Below are positions 5,182-5,420 of a stretch of DNA of 5,420 nt, one piece after another. The stretch is from Halanaerobiaceae bacterium (lineage in GTDB: Bacteria > Bacillota > Halanaerobiia > Halanaerobiales > Halarsenatibacteraceae), in NCBI GenBank assembly GCA_003554685.1, contig PWHA01000033.1, positions 1 through 5,420 of the forward strand, written 5' to 3'. The translations under genes were made by a program, and so were the position numbers. Every line of letters starts with the position of its first letter. Position 1 is the first letter of the stretch. The notes below the pieces were generated by a model, which searched no databases, had not been told where the DNA came from, and was given only the letters and a program-made list of their open reading frames with translations.

Positions 5182-5319
5182 TTTACCATTGTAAAGTATT
5201 ACATTAATAAATATTCCTGCTTTTTTTACTTAGGTTCAAAGCTATACTTCTCCTCCTACCTGACAGAGATTTCTGTCAGCACTTGGCCCCGGTTTCCCCT
5301 AATCGGGGCGCTTTTTTTT
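5176..5319 (+). ncRNA. Candidate small noncoding RNA of about 144 nt
   Basis: The transcript predicted between the promoter at 5141-5169 and the terminator at 5286-5319 contains no ATG or GTG and no usable ORF. Its 5' half is AU-rich, with two TAAAGTATT elements (5174-5182, 5192-5200). A pyrimidine-rich CTTCTCCTCCTACC (5247-5260) follows, complementary to Shine-Dalgarno sequences such as AGGAGGA. Then comes an 8-bp hairpin with a GATT loop (5260-5267 with 5272-5279) and the terminator hairpin. The unpaired C/U-rich tract next to hairpins resembles the seed region of Gram-positive regulatory RNAs. It is also antisense to the 3' untranslated region and last codons of ogt. It does not look like 6S RNA, tmRNA or SRP RNA to me. 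Existence is well supported by signals; function is unknown. Confidence 0.6.
5286..5319 (+). terminator. Intrinsic terminator of the plus-strand small RNA
   Basis: GCCCCG (5286-5291) pairs with CGGGGC (5304-5309) over a 12-nt loop; a CCCC at 5296-5299 offers an alternative tight stem with GGGG. Eight Ts follow at 5312-5319. The minus-strand face lacks a T-tract, so it is directional. The stem and T-run lie inside or beside the last codons of the convergent ogt gene, where the Ts are read as lysine codons. Confidence 0.75.
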
Positions 5320-5420
5320 GCCCCGGGATTCCAGCTCCAGCAGCCGGGATTTTATCCTGCTTCCCCAGCCGAAACCGCCAATTTTTCCGCTGGAAGTAAT
5401 AACCCTGTGGCAGGGCACAA
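5299..5420 (-). CDS. ogt: Methylated-DNA-protein-cysteine methyltransferase, C-terminal fragment (start beyond right edge)
   Basis: The family repairs O6-alkylguanine by irreversible transfer of the alkyl group to an active-site cysteine. The 39 visible residues begin VPCHRVI, containing the PCHR motif with the acceptor Cys. They continue TSSGKIGGFGWGSRIKSRLLELES, the standard C-terminal recognition and closing region (GxLGGYxxGxxxKxxLLxLE). The stop is TAG at 5301-5299. The last residues, RGKKKRPD, are a basic tail whose AAA/AAG codons form the T8 run of the convergent terminator. The symbol could equally be ada or adaB; the missing N-terminus prevents a choice. It is not evidently in an operon with the pyrophosphatase-like gene, about 440 bp further on. 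Confidence 0.92.
   Translation of the reverse strand, partial: VPCHRVITSSGKIGGFGWGSRIKSRLLELESRGKKKRPD

Noticed and set aside
5221..5260. GGTAGGAGGAG on the minus strand as a ribosome binding site downstream of ogt
   Set aside because: No ATG or GTG at proper spacing; only a TTG-started 11-codon frame with overlong spacing. The tract is better explained as the C-rich segment of the plus-strand RNA.

Overview
The window is a chromosomal segment that looks like an anaerobic Gram-positive-type bacterium (Bacillota or a close relative such as Halanaerobiales). The grounds are the gene order hemA - sirC - hemC - cobA/hemD, strong AGGAGG ribosome binding sites, GC-richer genes separated by very AT-rich spacers, and near-consensus sigma-A-like promoters. 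The lineage is an inference; there is no rRNA or other marker gene here.

Positions 1-4188 hold a tetrapyrrole operon, all on the minus strand and so transcribed right to left. hemA (glutamyl-tRNA reductase) comes first, followed by an unusually long 276-bp gap. Then come sirC (precorrin-2 dehydrogenase), hemC (porphobilinogen deaminase) and a cobA-hemD fusion (uroporphyrinogen-III methyltransferase plus uroporphyrinogen-III synthase) that runs off the left edge. The last three genes overlap one another by 8 bp (ATGAATAA and ATGAATGA) and are probably translationally coupled. HemA starts the C5 route to 5-aminolevulinate, HemC and HemD make uroporphyrinogen III, CobA methylates it to precorrin-2 and SirC oxidises that to sirohydrochlorin. 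The set therefore points to siroheme and/or cobalamin synthesis. hemB and hemL are not visible and may lie further left.

Positions 4189-4567 are an AT-rich spacer with candidate hemA promoters and a pair of direct repeats placed over one of them. Positions 4568-4855 (minus) encode a 95-residue protein that resembles only the C-terminal half of a family I inorganic pyrophosphatase. It is preceded by an 11-codon ORF that owns the strong ribosome binding site.

Positions 4896-5140 are AT-rich and have no recognisable gene, but contain repeats similar to those before hemA. At 5141-5319 the plus strand has a textbook promoter (TTGACA-17-TATACT), a perfect dyad over the -10/start region, no ORF, two hairpins and a T8 intrinsic terminator. 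This is a strong candidate for an undescribed small RNA of about 144 nt. Its terminator overlaps the 3' end of a convergent partial gene at 5299-5420 (minus), the C-terminus of an O6-alkylguanine-DNA alkyltransferase (ogt) that enters from the right edge.

The points most worth a second look are the small RNA locus, the half-pyrophosphatase with its short upstream ORF, and the structured hemA-sirC leader whose two hairpins are mutually exclusive, one of them masking the sirC ribosome binding site.
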